The position numbers and the translations under genes are program-made. A DNA stretch of 64,000 nucleotides, taken from contig NZ_JACHDY010000008.1 in NCBI RefSeq assembly GCF_014201315.1, forward strand, positions 1-64,000. Direction: 5' to 3'. The notes beneath the pieces were generated by a model. It was not told the origin of the DNA. It was given only the letters and a program-made list of their open reading frames with translations, and ran no database searches. Below are positions 16,005-25,417 of this stretch, piece after piece (positions within the stretch are counted from its first letter, which is position 1; the number at the start of each line of letters is the position of its first letter). The stretch comes from Edaphobacter lichenicola. Lineage in GTDB: Bacteria; Acidobacteriota; Terriglobia; Terriglobales; Acidobacteriaceae.

Positions 16005-17375
16005 TTAATTCTTGCCGGTAACTGGAGTTGTGATCGGCTTGATCTGTGCCGCTGGCGATGCAAGTGTCAGCGCGACGATTGTATCGACGGCATCCGTATT
16101 TCCGTTCAGTGTGATCTCCACAGAATCATTGGCTTGTTTGCAATCGGCGGTTCCTCCTGTGAGGCTCGAGCAACTCAGTATTTTGGTCGGAAGAGCGGGA
16201 AGCGAGAGTGTAGCGCCAGCGGGATGGAGGATGTGAAGATAGATCGTTTTGTCGTGATAGGTTGAGACGCCGAAGTCGCCCGGCAGATATGGACCGCCGC
16301 GGGTCGCGTACATGCTTTGTCCGTATCGGTTGAGCCAGTCGCCAATTTCTCGGAGACGCGCGGCTTGTTCCGGCACAATCTGTCCATCCGGGGGTGGGCC
16401 GACGTTGAGAAGCAGATTTCCATCGCGTCCGACGGCGCCGACCAGGAGGCGAATGACCTCGTCTCGTGATTTGATGCTGGCGCTCGGCTGATAGCCCCAT
16501 GCTCCGGTTGTGAGTGTGGTGCAGAGTTCCCAAGGATGCTGGTTGTCGAAGTTGCCCATGGCCTGGTCGCCCTCGCGCGATAGAAAGTCGGCGGGGGCGT
16601 CCGTACGGTCATTCATGATGAGGGATGGCTGGAGCTTTCTGAGGTTGTCCACGGCCTGATCATCCTGCCAGGTGAACGAACCGGAGTAGTGCTGATCCTT
16701 TGGCCGCGCCTTCCATCCGCCTTTGAAGGCGATGCCGTTGAACCCGAGCCAGTCGACGCCGCCGCCATCGAACCAGAGGATATCGATCTTGCCGTAGTGA
16801 GAGGCGAGTTCATTCAGTTGGCGGTGGTATTGCTCGCGCATCTCGTTGGCGTTGGCCTGATAGATGCCAGGGAAGAAGAAGCCGGGATAGCGCCAGTCAA
16901 GGGGGGAGTAGTAGAGGCCAACGTGAAGGCCCGCGGCGCGAATGGCTTTCACGTAGTCGGCGACGAAGTCGTGGTGAGCGGCCGATTTCATGGAGGTGAA
17001 GGTGCTGTCGGGGTCGTCGAAGAGTGCGAAGCCGTCGTGGTGGCGCGCGGTGAGGACTGTGTACTTCATGCCAGCCGATTTTGCAGTTGCAGCCCATGCG
17101 TCAGGATCGAATTTGTCAGGATGAAATTGGGCGGCAAGCTTGGCGTATTCGTTGACTGGAATCTGCTCGTCCCATTGCACCCATTCGCCGCGCCCGGGAA
17201 TGGAATACACACCCCAATGCATAAAGAGACCGAACTTGGCGTCGCGCCACCATGCAATACGGGAGGCGGCTGCATCGTCGGATATGGTTGATTGCTGCTG
17301 CGCCGTCGCAGATGTCATTCCCAGGATGAGCAGCAAAGCCGATGTGAGCCTGGTAATCGTCAGATTTTTCCTCAT
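16005..17375 (-). CDS. GH29 alpha-L-fucosidase, secreted
   Basis: 456 aa. A signal peptide is visible at the start (MRKNLTITRLTSALLLILGM...TATAQ-like cleavage), hence start 17375 rather than the longer frame to 17462. GH29 features in order: WWRDAKFGLFMHWGVYSIPG, MKYTVLTARHHDGFALFDD, VGLYYSPLDWRYP and IDILWFDGG, whose Asp is the usual nucleophile. NLLLNVGPPPDGQI marks the end of the barrel. A short beta-sandwich-like tail follows. It releases alpha-L-fucose from glycans, probably in the periplasm. It stands alone, flanked by a relaxase remnant and small membrane genes, but fits the mannosidases at 37.5-54 kb in an N-glycan or plant-glycan diet. Confidence 0.92.
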   Translation of the reverse strand: MRKNLTITRLTSALLLILGMTSATAQQQSTISDDAAASRIAWWRDAKFGLFMHWGVYSIPGRGEWVQWDEQIPVNEYAKLAAQFHPDKFDPDAWAATAKSAGMKYTVLTARHHDGFALFDDPDSTFTSMKSAAHHDFVADYVKAIRAAGLHVGLYYSPLDWRYPGFFFPGIYQANANEMREQYHRQLNELASHYGKIDILWFDGGGVDWLGFNGIAFKGGWKARPKDQHYSGSFTWQDDQAVDNLRKLQPSLIMNDRTDAPADFLSREGDQAMGNFDNQHPWELCTTLTTGAWGYQPSASIKSRDEVIRLLVGAVGRDGNLLLNVGPPPDGQIVPEQAARLREIGDWLNRYGQSMYATRGGPYLPGDFGVSTYHDKTIYLHILHPAGATLSLPALPTKILSCSSLTGGTADCKQANDSVEITLNGNTDAVDTIVALTLASPAAQIKPITTPVTGKN

Positions 17376-17624
17376 CTTGTCACGTTCTGATTGCACCAAG
17401 CCCACCTGAAGTCTTTCCGCACTCATTACATCATCATTTGTTGCGAGATCGCCAAAACGCACAATGAGTGACTCGGCCTGTTAGCGTCAGTTGAAATTCG
17501 AGCTGCCTAGATCACTGCGCACTATCCGGCTTTGCGTACTGATTTCGTCCCGGATGCGGTGGGATGGCGGACAGTTTTTGTCGCCCAGCGGAATAGCAAG
17601 ACGAGTTGGGTTTTCTGCGCTCGT

Positions 17625-18017
17625 TCACGCAACTCCTGGCGCGACTGCCTCTCGTTTTGCTGGCAGAAGCGTTAACAGGACGACTCCGATCACAAGGAAT
17701 ACGATCACATCAGTAAAGTTCCGGTGGACGCTGTGAATCCACGCTTTCACGGTTTGAATAGCCATCACCCCGCCATGGGAGATGTCCCACCAAGCTGCTA
17801 GAGCAATCATCGAGCGATATTCCGATGGTCTCCTTGCGGCCATGAGTAGAAAGACCCCGACAGGAATAAAAAGCTCAGAAACATCGGTTCGCCCTCGTTC
17901 ATCTTCTGCAAAAGCCACGCGGAATGCCACAGATCCATATATAGAAAATAAATTATGGACAGATTGAACAGCCCCACGATCACCAGGGCGATTTGTGTTT
18001 AGGCGTTCTCTTTTCAT
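17625..18017 (-). pseudogene. DUF6632-like membrane protein with two frameshifts
   Basis: Paralogue of the gene at 18063. Both open with MKRER and share SMIALAAWWDISHG / LMIAYGAWSSLAHG and DVIVFLVIGVVLLTLLPA. In this copy the region after codon 8 is readable only in another frame: IALVIVGLFNLSIIYFLY, then MDLWHSAWLL and EPMFLSF. The original frame resumes at FIPVGVFLLMAARRP. Two shifts thus cancel, keeping one open frame but replacing the first TM helix and the DLWHS motif with a polar stretch. It is probably non-functional. Confidence 0.75.
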
Positions 18018-18062
18018 ATTGACCTCCTTTGGGCGAATCCTGTTGCAAGCGCGCCAGCGGCC

Positions 18063-18497
18063 CTAAGAAGAGGTGGTTCCAGCTTCGGCTTGGCGGACGA
18101 TCCGCTCCGGAAGAACGGCCGGTGATGCTTGTTCTGCCGGGAAGAGTGCAAGCAGCGTGACTCCAATCACGCCAAAGATCACAATGTCCTGGGGGCTATC
18201 CTTCCTGTGCATCCCGTGCGCCACGGCCTGCGCCGACATGATTGTCATCGTGAACCCATGGGCAAGGCTTGACCACGCCCCATAGGCGATCATCAAGCGA
18301 TGCTTGGCCGGCTGATTAACGGCCACCAACAGACAGACCCCAAGCGCCGTGTTAAGGCTCAGGAACATCGGCATGACGTCACTATGCCCGCTAAGCCACC
18401 TAGAGTGCCACAGATCGTCGAACAGGAGATAGCCCCAAAAGCAATAAAACAAGCCCACCATCACCAACACGACCTGTAAGGCGCGCTCACGTTTCAT
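18063..18497 (-). CDS. Small four-helix membrane protein (DUF6632-like)
   Basis: 144 aa. Four hydrophobic segments: VVLVMVGLFYCFWGYLLF, MFLSLNTALGVCLLVAV, AYGAWSSLAHGFTMTIM and DIVIFGVIGVTLLALFPA. Motifs DLWHSRWLSGHSD and AYGAWSSLAHG recur in the frameshifted neighbour. A GGAGG-like site (ACGGAGGACGGT) precedes the ATG. No biochemical role is known to me for this family. Confidence 0.7.
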   Translation of the reverse strand: MKRERALQVVLVMVGLFYCFWGYLLFDDLWHSRWLSGHSDVMPMFLSLNTALGVCLLVAVNQPAKHRLMIAYGAWSSLAHGFTMTIMSAQAVAHGMHRKDSPQDIVIFGVIGVTLLALFPAEQASPAVLPERIVRQAEAGTTSS

Positions 18498-18545
18498 ACC
18501 GTCCTCCGTTTTGTGCGATGCAAGGTTATTACCACCTTTTTTACT

Positions 18546-18851
18546 TCAGATTGTGCGATTGTCAGCTGCAATGCGTCCGATGCTGGAATCCTGCGAGCAT
18601 CCGCAGTGTGAGCAGAATGCTTCTCCCCCTCGAATAGGCTTGCCACAGGAACTGCAAGGCCCAAGGAGAGGCCCTCGGAACACAAAATAAAGGATGAATC
18701 CAATCAAATTGGGTATGAGGAAAGCGGCAATCACCCAGGCCCAAGCAGGCATTTGACGCCTTTTTGCGTCCCCATAGATATATCCGAGGGTAAGGAAAAA
18801 AGCCGCGGTGAAGACGCCAAACGTCAAGCCAAACCAAAGCGCTTCTGGCAT
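18546..18851 (-). CDS. Membrane protein with C-terminal zinc ribbon
   Basis: About 101 aa. Two TM helices (LWFGLTFGVFTAAFFLTLGY; WVIAAFLIPNLIGFILYFVF) resemble the PLD-nuclease N-terminal type, followed by CSSCGKPIRGGEAFCSHCG, a CXXC...CXXC zinc ribbon. Such proteins are common in Acidobacteria; function unknown. ATG 18851 gives the first helix directly after a short N-terminus; ATG 18875 is possible. The 5' end lies against the broken TonB receptor on the other strand, so its promoter may come from foreign sequence. Confidence 0.65.
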   Translation of the reverse strand: MPEALWFGLTFGVFTAAFFLTLGYIYGDAKRRQMPAWAWVIAAFLIPNLIGFILYFVFRGPLLGPCSSCGKPIRGGEAFCSHCGCSQDSSIGRIAADNRTI

Positions 18852-18884
18852 GGTACTGAGAAATCCTTGTTGCATACACAGGAT

Positions 18885-20564
18885 AACCAGCTTGCATCAA
18901 CCTTGGTCGGAGCCTACGCATCAGAAACCCGCAACTTCAACCTTTTTCCTCCCGACTACCGTAGCTGGGAGCCCAGTGGCTTCGTGCAGGATAGTTGGAA
19001 GGTTAGCCCGAAGTTGACGGTGCTCGCAGGCATTCGTTACGACGTCTTCACTCCTTTCACCGAAGCACATAACCGTATTTCGAACTTCGATTTCCCAGAG
19101 GCTGTCACCTTATCCCCTGCAAACATTGGAAACGCATTGAAGATAGCCAATCTTAACGGCGTCAACTCGCAGGTGAACATTTCCACCACCTACTCAAACG
19201 TCGCCCCGCGCCTCGGTTTCTCAGCAGAGTTGACCCCGGGAACCGTCGTGCGCGGCGGCTATGGGATAAGCTACTTCCCCGGCAACTACACCTCTAACGC
19301 AGACCTGAAGAACCCACCGTTCACCTCAATCTTCAGCCCCAACTGCCAGTCCACCATCGCGGTTCAGATTGAAGCGAGTCTTGGTGCTCTCGCGGGCCAA
19401 AACCCGGACTGCGCGACGATAGGTGCACCCGGCGTTATCAACGAAGGTCTGCCCACTCCTGTTCCACCCAACGTATCCGACCTAGCAGGCATTACCGGAC
19501 TCGCGTTCGTAGCCGAAGCTCCAAAATTCAGGACGGCGATGATCCAGCAGTACAACGTCCAGGTAGAGCAACAGTTTGGCTCCAATGTCTTCACAATCGG
19601 CTATGTCGGTAACGTTGGCCAGCACCTGCCGGAGTCGATCAATAACATCAACCAACCCGCACCATTCAACCCCTTGGCTCCGGTAGGCAGTCCGTCCAAT
19701 CCTGTGGGAGGAGCACATCAACTCCAAGCCCAGCTTCCCAATGTCGGTACTGTTAGCTATATCGCGAGCGAGGGTATATCTAACTACAACGGTCTGCAGA
19801 TGTCCTTCCAGCGTCGTTTTACCAAAGGGCTGGCATTCGATGCGAACTACACCTGGAGTAAGTCGCTGAGCGACATCACCGGTTTCTCTCAACAAGGTAG
19901 CAACCAGGGCTGGAGCGACGCAGATCCAACTCGCATCCGCCAGATCGAGTACGCCAATTCGGAGAACGATATACAGAATCGCTTCGCTCTCAGCTTGAAT
20001 TACGAACTGCAGTACGGGAAGAACTTCATCGGCGTCAAGAAAGCCTTCCTCTCCGGATGGCAAGCCAATACGATTCTCGTCTGGCAGAGTGGCAAGCCTT
20101 TCACCATCATTGAAACCGGCGCAGGTGTCGACAATCCCATAGAGAGTGATGGCATTGCACACGGTTTCAACAATCGAGCGACCCCGCAAAACAGCGGAGG
20201 GCAGGATCGTCCTGATCAGATCATGGACGCTCGTCTCAGCCACAAAACCAATTCGCACTTCTTCAACACGGCGGCATTTGCCCCTCAACCACTCGGTACA
20301 GTTGGCACGACTCAGCGAAACTCGCTGTTCGGGCCAAACTTCCGCCACGTCGACCTATCCATCTTCAAAACCTTTCCCGTTACAGAGCGTCTGGGAGTCC
20401 AGTTTCGGGCGGAGTCCTACAACATCTCAAACACGCCAAACTTCTACATGCCAAACGGCAACTCAGGCGATGCGTTTGGAAACTCGGCCTTCGGACAGAT
20501 CTCCGCAACAGATCCAAACTACACTCCTCGGCAATACCAATTTGCACTCAAGGCGCTGTTCTAA
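18885..20564 (+). pseudogene. TonB-dependent receptor (Oar-like), N-terminus missing
   Basis: About 560 residues match the C-terminal barrel of acidobacterial Oar-like receptors: SGFVQDSWKVSPKLTVLAGI, VAPRLGFSAELTPGTVVRGG, NVFTIGYVGNVGQHLP, SFQRRFTKGLAFDANYTWSK and the terminal YQFALKALF. The signal peptide, carboxypeptidase-like domain, plug and first strands are missing. The open frame upstream of 18885 is antisense to the zinc-ribbon gene, so the junction is there. It cannot form a complete receptor. Confidence 0.85.
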
Positions 20565-20583
20565 ATTTCAACCGACCTAGGAG

Positions 20584-20615
20584 CCGGCGGTGGCGAGACA
20601 CTTCTCCGCCGCCGG
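20584..20615 (+). terminator. GC-rich hairpin after receptor remnant
   Basis: CCGGCGGTGGCGAG (20584-20597) faces CTCCGCCGCCGG, forming a strong stem with a 6-nt loop and one bulge. No clear T-run follows, so termination would be imperfect. It lies 20 bp after the receptor stop. From 20616 to 20918 I see no supported gene. Confidence 0.4.
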
Positions 20616-20918
20616 TCTTAAGTTTGAAAAAAGAACACGCAACGGATGTTGCATGGAGGTTGCTCATCTTCGAGCCCAGGAACGCTTCCATCAAGATTTT
20701 GAGTTCAATCAGAAGACGAACCTTCCTAAAAGTTGGACTTGGCGAGGCCCGTAGAGGATGTTGGAGGTGCTGGTGGGTGTTCCGAAGGAGGGTTGGGAGC
20801 GAAGCTAGGGCAGCACGAATCCGTAGCGCTGTGAAAGGAGGAGGTGCGATGATCGATCACGTCACGATCGCGCTGTCTTTATTTGGAGACTTGCCCAGAT
20901 GATTAGTTTTTTTTGAGC

Positions 20919-22577
20919 CTAGTTCAGTCCCGAATCGATGACCCAGCTAGAGCCCGGCCCCTCCGCTCTGAGGGCTTCCGTCAATGGCCGGCCAACCGCC
21001 GCGCTGGGGCGGTTGATACGTAGGAGCGACGCAAATGTAGCAGCGATATCAACCGGCGCCACCATAGTGTGATAGGTTCCCGGGATAAACGGTTCTCCGA
21101 AGAACCCCAGGGGGACATGGCGATCATAACTATTGGCTGTGAAGTGTGTCGTGCCACTTCCCTTCCAAGGAAACTGGTAGGGACCAAAATTGATATGGAG
21201 TGCCCAGCCCACGTTGGGCGAATAACTGTGCGCAATCAAACGGCTGTATTGCGTGTCGGGCAAACGTCCTTCACGCATCTGTTTGCTTGTATAGACGTGC
21301 GTTAGAACCGGAAGCTCTTTGCGACTTTCCATTTCTTTTGCGTCACTGAATTTCGCGAAAACCTCTTGCAACATATCCGCTGTTGTGTCTTCTGCCGTTT
21401 CCTCAGAAAGACCAACCGCCTCAAATGCTTCCCGGTTTAGCAATAAGTAAGGGTTATCCATCTGGAGGATATAGGCGCCCTTGCCTTTGAGTGGGTATTT
21501 CTGCTCCAACATCGTTTCGAGCGGCTTTGTGAACGATTCAGGAGAAAATCCGAGCACGGGCATGCGATCGGCATCACCGGCTGTCTGGCTCGTTGCTACG
21601 CCGTGATCCCCTGTGACCGCAACGATAATATTCTTGAGACCAAGGGTTTGATCGAGATGGCTGAAGAAGGTGTCCAACAAGGCATCGGACTGAACGATGA
21701 GAGCCTCCTGCGAGGAGTCGTCCGGGCCGAAGGCGTGTCCATTGATATCAGTTGAAGAGATGGAGATTGTGATCATGTCCGTAACGCCGGCTGGATTTTT
21801 GCCGAGTTTTTCGGCGTCGATGAGGGCCTGCGCGAAGTCAAGCTGATATTGGACGCTCGCAGAGCTCCTGCCTACCATCTCGTAAAAACTTCCCTGGGGA
21901 ACGTGGCTCTTTGCGCGAGCGTCTGCCGCATGATTGCCGTTGTTGAAATCTCTGACCCATTGCGGAAGATCTTTCATCCAGTAAGTCGAAGTGACCCATC
22001 GGCCCGTTTCATGGTCCACCCAAAAAGCTCCATTTGTGGCGTGGCCACTTGTAAGAATCGCAGCCCGGTCCTTCATAGATACACCATAGACCCGGGAGCG
22101 TCCCCGTGTCGCGAGTACGAGCTCATCTCCAAGTGTCGTGGCCATTTCTCGATGGGCGGAGGCGCCGATGAGATCTTTTGTCCCGGCCGGAGCACCGACA
22201 AGCTCATAACGATCGTCGGCGACGGAGCTCACCTGTCGCAGCGTGCCGTCAGAGGAGCGCTCATACCACTCGTTCAACGGAATCTGATGGGAGTCGGTGT
22301 AGGCTCCAGTGCCGATGGTTGCGTGACCTGCAGCCGTGACAAGATTGGCGTAATCGTAGTAGCAGTCAGTGAAGTGAGCACCCTGTTTGAGAAACAGGTT
22401 CCAGCCATTCTTCTCCTTAAACTCGGCACGATACCGATCAAGATAGTCTCCTCGAAACTGATCAAATACGAGAATGATGACAAGCTTTGGCTGGGCGTCG
22501 TAAGCGTCGCCGTGCGCTGCCGACGTGCAGAAAGACAGGAGCGTTAGAAAAACGAACAGATGCTCCAACTTCTTCAT
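20919..22577 (-). CDS. Secreted alkaline phosphatase superfamily enzyme (PafA/NPP type)
   Basis: 552 aa. Signal peptide MKKLEHLFVFLTLLSFCTSA. Alkaline phosphatase superfamily features: LVIILVFDQFRGDYL with a metal-binding Asp, then the nucleophile region YDYANLVTAAGHATIGTG (Thr), ISISSTDINGHAFGPDD and VAVTGDHGVATS with metal-binding Asp/His pairs. The layout resembles PafA-type periplasmic phosphate-monoesterases of Bacteroidetes and Acidobacteria, which release phosphate from many organic esters. A 16-bp operator-like site, TATAGTTACCGATAAC read on this strand, lies about 185 bp upstream (22760-22775) and recurs before the inositol oxygenase. An inositol-phosphate substrate is therefore an attractive inference. 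Confidence 0.85.
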   Translation of the reverse strand: MKKLEHLFVFLTLLSFCTSAAHGDAYDAQPKLVIILVFDQFRGDYLDRYRAEFKEKNGWNLFLKQGAHFTDCYYDYANLVTAAGHATIGTGAYTDSHQIPLNEWYERSSDGTLRQVSSVADDRYELVGAPAGTKDLIGASAHREMATTLGDELVLATRGRSRVYGVSMKDRAAILTSGHATNGAFWVDHETGRWVTSTYWMKDLPQWVRDFNNGNHAADARAKSHVPQGSFYEMVGRSSASVQYQLDFAQALIDAEKLGKNPAGVTDMITISISSTDINGHAFGPDDSSQEALIVQSDALLDTFFSHLDQTLGLKNIIVAVTGDHGVATSQTAGDADRMPVLGFSPESFTKPLETMLEQKYPLKGKGAYILQMDNPYLLLNREAFEAVGLSEETAEDTTADMLQEVFAKFSDAKEMESRKELPVLTHVYTSKQMREGRLPDTQYSRLIAHSYSPNVGWALHINFGPYQFPWKGSGTTHFTANSYDRHVPLGFFGEPFIPGTYHTMVAPVDIAATFASLLRINRPSAAVGRPLTEALRAEGPGSSWVIDSGLN

Positions 22578-22759
22578 GCGGATGGCTCCTCACCAGCGAC
22601 GCTATATTTCTTGCGAATTGATAAAACCGTTTCGGAAACACCGGTCGAGATGACGAGCTCCTGTTTTATGAGAGTGCCAGAGATTCGGAAATGGCTTCGT
22701 ATGCACAAGAGAATCAATTGACATTTCAAGTCCACAACGGGTAACGTCTCAGCACAAAC

Positions 22760-22775
22760 GTTATCGGTAACTATA
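22760..22775 (-). promoter_or_regulatory. LacI-type operator overlapping a -10 box (site 1)
   Basis: The minus strand reads TATAGTTACCGATAAC. The inner GTTA-N4-TAAC is palindromic with a central CG, the classic LacI/GalR operator plan. The first six bases form a -10-like TATAGT. It matches 14 of 16 bases of the site at 26763-26778 in front of the inositol oxygenase. The likely reader is the LacI protein encoded at 24233-25258, between the two sites. Confidence 0.6.
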
Positions 22776-22830
22776 AATGACGTCGCGGAGAGATTTGAAC
22801 TTGCGAGCATTGCGGACAACAAAAGCCGTT

Positions 22831-22905
22831 TTGACAGATGTGCATTTTTGGATCCCCTTGGGTGTGTTGGCGTTCGGCCTCGGTTTACTTATCTGGTTAC
22901 ATTGA
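22831..22905 (+). CDS. Possible 24-aa hydrophobic leader peptide
   Basis: From TTG 22831 the frame reads TDVHFWIPLGVLAFGLGLLIWL, a single hydrophobic helix ending 23 bp before the permease start. No RBS is evident. It could be a small membrane protein, a truncated gene end or chance. Confidence 0.25.
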   Translation: MTDVHFWIPLGVLAFGLGLLIWLH

Positions 22906-22928
22906 ACTAATCAAGGGACGACAACACG

Positions 22929-24230
22929 ATGGCGACTCAGATCGAAAAAGCTTCTCGCCGACGCGGGGACACCGGTTCTTTGCATACGCTGGGAGTCCTT
23001 TGTGGCGTGACCGCGGGAGTTTGGTTGGGCGCAGCGGAAGCACCGACAAAGCTCGTCAACGCGGGCTTTTCTCCTTTTGCTATTTCATTGTGTATGGTCG
23101 CGGGAGTATTTACGGCACGATGGACTTTTCCAACCTTACTGAAGGGAACGGTCTATGTTTTCCGGGACCTTATGACGTGCAAACATCTGCTAGTGTGGGC
23201 GATCCTGGCGGGGGCGCTTTGGGCGGTTGCCAATACGTTAACGGTTTTTGCGATACGCGATGTAGGTCTGGCGATCGCCTTTCCGATGTGGAATACAAAT
23301 GCACTCGTAGGGCTATTTTGGGGCCGCGTGCTATTTCGTGAGCTGGATGGAGCTGACGGCAAGACAATCGCGAAAGTGTTGCTTGGATCGATTTGCATCG
23401 TCGTAGCGGCGATTATGCTCGGGTTCAGCACACTGCATGGCAATACAAGCCCCAGCGGTCACCATGTGTTCGGAGGAGTGCTCGCGGCCATAGGAGCGAG
23501 CCTGATGTGGGGAACGATGTACGTTCCGTATAGAAAAGCCTACCTGAGCGGCATGAACCCGCTTTCATTTGTGACTGTGTTCACCGTTGGGGAGTTACTC
23601 ACCATGTGTCTACTCACGTGGACGCTGGATGGTGGGCGTCACTCGTCGGTTTTTCAACTGGTGCGCGGCGGACAGTTTCTATTCTGGCTATTCCTCGGCG
23701 GTTTTGTCTGGGTGATCGGTGATATGTTTCAACAATTCGCCGCGAAATACCTAGGTATCGGTCGCGGCATCCCACTCTCGAACACTAATCAGCTTTGGGG
23801 ACTTGCGTGGGGAGCCCTCGTATTTGGGGAGCTCGCAACTGCGGACAATAGACATAGACTATTGGTGCTAGCTGGTTCGGCAGTAATGATTCTCGGCGCG
23901 CTCTTCATCAGCACAGCGAAGGCCTCCACTGCTGAGCATTCCTCCAGAAACGAAGCATTGGAACGTGAATGTGATCGCTATGGTCTGGACTACAACCGAG
24001 TGCTGCTGGCGCAGAGCGGAGAAGAGCTGAACCAACGTTCTGAAGGGCGCCGCTGGTGGGATTATGCCATCATTCTGACCGCAATCGCTGTCTTCGTCTG
24101 GCTAGGAGCTAAGGCTGTTGTGCCTCCCCTCGCAATGAATTTCGCGTGGATTATTATCCTTGCGGCACTGCTTCTGGTGAGTTTGGTTGGATGTGGCTAC
24201 CGTCTTTATAAGCAGACAGGATTCTCATAG
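22929..24230 (+). CDS. DMT/GRP-type sugar or polyol permease
   Basis: 433 aa with about ten TM helices in two EamA-like halves: LGVLCGVTAGVWLGAAEAPT, LAGALWAVANTLTVFAIRDV and IGASLMWGTMYVPYRKAYLS, then FLGGFVWVIGDMFQQFAAKY and IPLSNTNQLWGLAWGALVFGE. The paired PMWNTNALVGLFWG / PLSNTNQLWGLAWG motifs are typical of the glucose/ribose porter (GRP) and RhaT-like group, sugar:H+ symporters. An extra pair of helices follows at the C-terminus after a charged cytoplasmic loop. Convergent with the LacI gene, whose stop is 3 bp away. Its place beside a LacI regulator and inositol oxygenase suggests a polyol or sugar such as inositol; the substrate is inferred. Confidence 0.8.
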   Translation: MATQIEKASRRRGDTGSLHTLGVLCGVTAGVWLGAAEAPTKLVNAGFSPFAISLCMVAGVFTARWTFPTLLKGTVYVFRDLMTCKHLLVWAILAGALWAVANTLTVFAIRDVGLAIAFPMWNTNALVGLFWGRVLFRELDGADGKTIAKVLLGSICIVVAAIMLGFSTLHGNTSPSGHHVFGGVLAAIGASLMWGTMYVPYRKAYLSGMNPLSFVTVFTVGELLTMCLLTWTLDGGRHSSVFQLVRGGQFLFWLFLGGFVWVIGDMFQQFAAKYLGIGRGIPLSNTNQLWGLAWGALVFGELATADNRHRLLVLAGSAVMILGALFISTAKASTAEHSSRNEALERECDRYGLDYNRVLLAQSGEELNQRSEGRRWWDYAIILTAIAVFVWLGAKAVVPPLAMNFAWIIILAALLLVSLVGCGYRLYKQTGFS

Positions 24231-24232
24231 AG

Positions 24233-25258
24233 CTAAATTTTCTGCTCAGGATTTGGCACTGTGGATTGACGTACGACTAACCTTGGTTCCAATAGGATTG
24301 TCTTCGGAGGCAGATCAGGATTTGTTGTCAGTTCGAGAGCGAGTTCTCCTGCACGAACACCGAGCAAATCCGGTTGCTGGTCGACACTAGTCAAGGGTAT
24401 CCGTAGATGTTTGGCATAGCGCAGGTTGCCGGACCCGACAAACGCAATATCTTCCGGCGTCTTGAGCCCGGCTTCACGTGTCGCTTGCATCGCACCGATC
24501 GCAGTAAGATCGTTGTAGCAGAACACGGCATCTGGACGCCTACGCAGCTTCAGAAGATCCTGCATCGCTTGATATCCAGCCTCATCACCCAGCTCTTCGA
24601 AACGATTGCACGTTACGATGAGTTCTTCGCGCGTCTCCATCCGCTGGTTTTGAAGGGTGTCGCGATATCCTCTGAGGCGCTCGAGCGAAGGGCTTATCTC
24701 ACGACCGCCTATGTGAGCGATGCGCTTCTTCCCGATTGAGATCAGGTGCTCGGTTGCGATGCGGCCGATCTTGTAGTCGTCAGAGCCGACAAAGTGGGCC
24801 GAGAGATAAGGAAAGTTTCGGTCGAATAAGAGAAATGGCGTCTTCTCGTCACCAAGTTCGTAGAAGTTTTTGAGACGTGCCTGACTTGAAGCAATCAGCA
24901 GCGCATCTACGCCGCGCCCGACAAGCGTTCGAATCTCTTGCTGTTCAAGCTCTGGGTTTTCTTCTGAAGACGCAAGCAACAGCGCCATATGCGAAGCGCG
25001 GAGAACACCGGCGAGCGATTTTGCGAACTCTGCAAAAAAAGGATGAACCAGATCAGGCACTACGAGGCCCATTGTGTACGTTCGACCGCTTGCGAGGCCA
25101 CGGGCCAGCATGTTGGGCTTATAGTGAAACTCCTGCATTCGCTTAAGCACGCGTGCGCGCGTTTTCTCACTTATGTCTTGATTGCCACGTAGCACCTTAG
25201 ATACCGTAACCGTCGAAATCCCGAGGTCGCGTGCGATATCTTTGAGACGTATTGCCAA
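24233..25258 (-). CDS. LacI-family transcriptional regulator
   Basis: 341 aa. The helix-turn-helix lies right at the N-terminus: RLKDIARDLGISTVTVSKVL, then RGNQDISEKTRARVLKRM. A periplasmic-binding-protein-like effector domain follows (MGLVVPDLVHPFFAEFAKSL, DDYKIGRIATEHLISIGKKR, DAVFCYNDLTAIGAMQ, VGSGNLRYAKHLRIPLTSVD). TTG 25258 is chosen because GGAAGGGG lies just upstream and the family starts a few residues before the HTH; ATG 25315 would add a non-homologous tail. Probable repressor of the phosphatase and inositol oxygenase promoters through TATAGTTANCGNTAAC sites at 22760 and 26763. The ligand may be inositol or a derivative (inference). Confidence 0.88.
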   Translation of the reverse strand: MAIRLKDIARDLGISTVTVSKVLRGNQDISEKTRARVLKRMQEFHYKPNMLARGLASGRTYTMGLVVPDLVHPFFAEFAKSLAGVLRASHMALLLASSEENPELEQQEIRTLVGRGVDALLIASSQARLKNFYELGDEKTPFLLFDRNFPYLSAHFVGSDDYKIGRIATEHLISIGKKRIAHIGGREISPSLERLRGYRDTLQNQRMETREELIVTCNRFEELGDEAGYQAMQDLLKLRRRPDAVFCYNDLTAIGAMQATREAGLKTPEDIAFVGSGNLRYAKHLRIPLTSVDQQPDLLGVRAGELALELTTNPDLPPKTILLEPRLVVRQSTVPNPEQKI

Positions 25259-25417
25259 GTGTGGCCCCTTCCTGCAACAGCATACTAAAGCGTCGTGAAA
25301 GTCTGATGGTTGCAAATAATGAAGCTTCTATAGCCTACAGGGGCATATTGTGAGCTACAAGAAGCTTCATCTCGCGTCCCTCCTGCTGTCGTTCTTCCAC
25401 TTCGGAAACACGCTGGC

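Larger units (their letters stand above)
22578..22928. other. Divergent intergenic region, phosphatase/permease
   Basis: 351 bp between divergent start codons. It holds the operator-like site (22760-22775) and a possible 24-codon ORF (22831-22905). The minus-strand ORF at 22574-22822 shows no recognisable domain and probably reflects chance. The permease RBS is weak (AAGGGACG about 10 nt before ATG). Confidence 0.5.

Noticed and set aside
19482-20348. 288-aa minus-strand open frame
   Set aside because: Antisense shadow of the TonB receptor remnant.
22831-22836. TTGACA as a -35 box for the permease
   Set aside because: No -10-like hexamer at 16-18 bp; it may instead be chance or the start of the micro-ORF.
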